Source: Myxococcales bacterium (GTDB taxonomy: Bacteria; Myxococcota; UBA796; SXON01). From it: a stretch of 64,000 bases of DNA. Every line of letters starts with the position of its first letter. Position 1 is the first letter of the stretch. Made by a program: the position numbers and the translations under genes. The notes under the pieces are model-generated. The model had not been told where the DNA came from and ran no database searches. It worked only from the letters and a program-made list of their open reading frames with translations. Location: the NCBI GenBank assembly GCA_009692585.1, contig SHYX01000027.1, positions 1 to 64,000 on the forward strand, written 5' to 3'. Shown here in pieces: positions 63,174 through 64,000 of this stretch.

Positions 63174-64000
63174 GTGGATCGCCACCCCGGGCCCTCCCAG
63201 CCCGTTACGAAGACTCCTCCCCACCCAACTCGCATCCAGCTCACCCTTTCCTCGAGCCTGCCCGCTCTCGTCGACGCGCTCGCCGTGCGCCTGGCCACGC
63301 CTCTGCGGTCGCCCTTCGACGTGGAGCACGTCGTCGTTCCCGGCTCGCCGATGCGGGACTGGCTCGCGGCGGAGCTGTCCGACCGCCTCGGCGTGTGGTG
63401 CAACCACGCGGTGTATGCCCCCGAGCGTCTGCTCGAACGACTCGGCGGTGATGCGCTCGACGCTCCCTCCGCGTGGCGGGTCCGGGAAGCGCTCCTCGAC
63501 CGCGTCGGTTCGCCGGGGTTCGAAGCCCCGGCACGGTACCTCGTCGGCGACGACACCGGCATCCGAAGCATCCAGCTTTCCACCCGGATCGCTTCGCTCT
63601 TCGCCGCCTATTTCCGTTACCGACCGGAGATGATGGCGCGATGGAGCGCCCCCGCGCCGGCGGAGCACCCACCCGCGGACGACGGCGCCTGGCAGGCGAC
63701 GCTCTGGCGAGACGTATCGGGGAGCGCCGACCCGCTCGCGAGGGTCGCCGACCTGTTGGAGAGCTCGACGAGACGACTCCTCCCGAGCCGGCTGACGGTG
63801 TTCGCCGTCGACCACATGGCGCCGCTCGAACTGGCGATCCTCCGCGGACTGGATCGACGGATCGACGTGTGCGTGCTCGCGATCACGGGCTCCCCGATCG
63901 CCACAGCTCTCGCTTCCGAGGCGACGGTCGAATCCCTCGCGGTGCCGAGTCGCCAGACGCTTCTCGCCAGGGTCCAGTCGGGCCTCCTCTCGCCTAGCAC
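63174..64000 (+). CDS. recC: RecC-like exonuclease V gamma subunit, 3' end outside window
   Basis: An open frame of at least 275 codons running off the right edge. It resembles the N-terminal helicase-like part of RecC: QLTLSSSLPALVDALAVRLA, VEHVVVPGSPMRDWLAAELS, DRLGVWCNHAVYAPERLLERL, then WRVREALLDRVGSP, LSTRIASLFAAYFRYRPEMM and WQATLWRDV. RecC is a non-catalytic helicase homologue that recognises Chi in RecBCD, which repairs double-strand breaks. The start is uncertain: GTG at 63174 is the only usual start codon in range, but homology begins about 20 codons later. recB and recD would be expected downstream. Confidence 0.7.
   Translation, partial: MDRHPGPSQPVTKTPPHPTRIQLTLSSSLPALVDALAVRLATPLRSPFDVEHVVVPGSPMRDWLAAELSDRLGVWCNHAVYAPERLLERLGGDALDAPSAWRVREALLDRVGSPGFEAPARYLVGDDTGIRSIQLSTRIASLFAAYFRYRPEMMARWSAPAPAEHPPADDGAWQATLWRDVSGSADPLARVADLLESSTRRLLPSRLTVFAVDHMAPLELAILRGLDRRIDVCVLAITGSPIATALASEATVESLAVPSRQTLLARVQSGLLSPS

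Noticed and set aside
63514..63530. tRNA T-arm-like sequence CGGGG-TTCGAAG-CCCCG
   Set aside because: It matches the T-stem-loop consensus, but no 5' acceptor strand complementary to the following seven bases, no D-arm and no anticodon arm lie upstream, and the bases are in-frame codons of the recC-like gene.

Overview
The window is about 68% GC and comes from a Gram-negative bacterium with a lipopolysaccharide outer membrane: it carries bamA, an OmpH/Skp chaperone, lpxD, fabZ and a LolCD-type lipoprotein exporter. Gene content points to Myxococcota or a related deltaproteobacterial lineage, probably from an environmental genome. The supporting features are many small lipoproteins with Asp/Thr-rich linkers, FG-GAP and 'putative metal-binding' repeat lipoproteins, a Hanks-type kinase with a membrane anchor, many GTG starts, and dense 1-4 bp start/stop overlaps (ATGA, GTGA, TGATG). 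This taxonomic reading is an inference from gene content.

Layout. 1-2.6 kb: two related small lipoprotein-type genes and a solitary HipA-like kinase that appears 5'-shortened. 2.6-7.5 kb: an Asp/Thr-linker lipoprotein, a POT-like MFS transporter, an AbgT-family transporter and a small lipoprotein. 7.5-15.6 kb, all on the minus strand: the envelope-biogenesis operon lysS, lolC/E, lolD, bamA, skp, lpxD, fabZ. 15.7-17.7 kb: TetR regulator, type I asparaginase, DoxX-like protein. 18.1-23.2 kb: a perfect 16-bp palindrome in front of a two-gene unit, a double BadF/BcrA-type activase plus its partner, both related to 2-hydroxyacyl-CoA dehydratase systems. 23.2-26.3 kb: prfB with the classical CTT-TGA-C programmed frameshift, a prepilin-like protein and a lipoprotein esterase. 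26.3-32.4 kb: the phoH-pgpH-ybeY operon, then a sulfatase, EF-hand and small-lipoprotein operon. 32.5-39.2 kb: alanine dehydrogenase, coaX with a conserved partner, a histidine-phosphatase pseudogene, a DUF2325-like protein and a TPR protein.

39.2-44.3 kb is the most unusual neighbourhood. Three diverged M14 (AstE/AspA-like) proteins lie around a biotin-carboxylase-like ATP-grasp protein that has lost its catalytic signatures; a DUF2520 oxidoreductase and a 57-aa conserved-looking protein are interleaved. 44.6-54.5 kb holds rpmB, a Rieske protein, an FG-GAP lipoprotein, a run of kinase, outer-membrane protein and THI5-like binding protein, a folB plus RibD-like reductase pair, and a B12-type radical SAM protein with an unusual CX4CX2C cluster motif. 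54.5-62.0 kb looks like a surface operon: a nine-repeat metal-binding lipoprotein with a C-type lectin domain, a membrane-anchored sulfatase-like protein lacking key ligands, a membrane SGNH hydrolase and a membrane protein of unknown function. 62.0-63.0 kb is a graveyard of broken genes (AAA ATPase, IS66 transposase tail, a transposon-type helper ORF, a PLD-like start). A recC-like gene then runs off the right edge.

Two short dispersed intergenic repeat families are visible. R1 (three copies) always sits within 10 bp of a stop codon and can fold into a GC hairpin. R2 (two copies) sits in divergent promoter regions. No tRNA, rRNA or CRISPR array was found.
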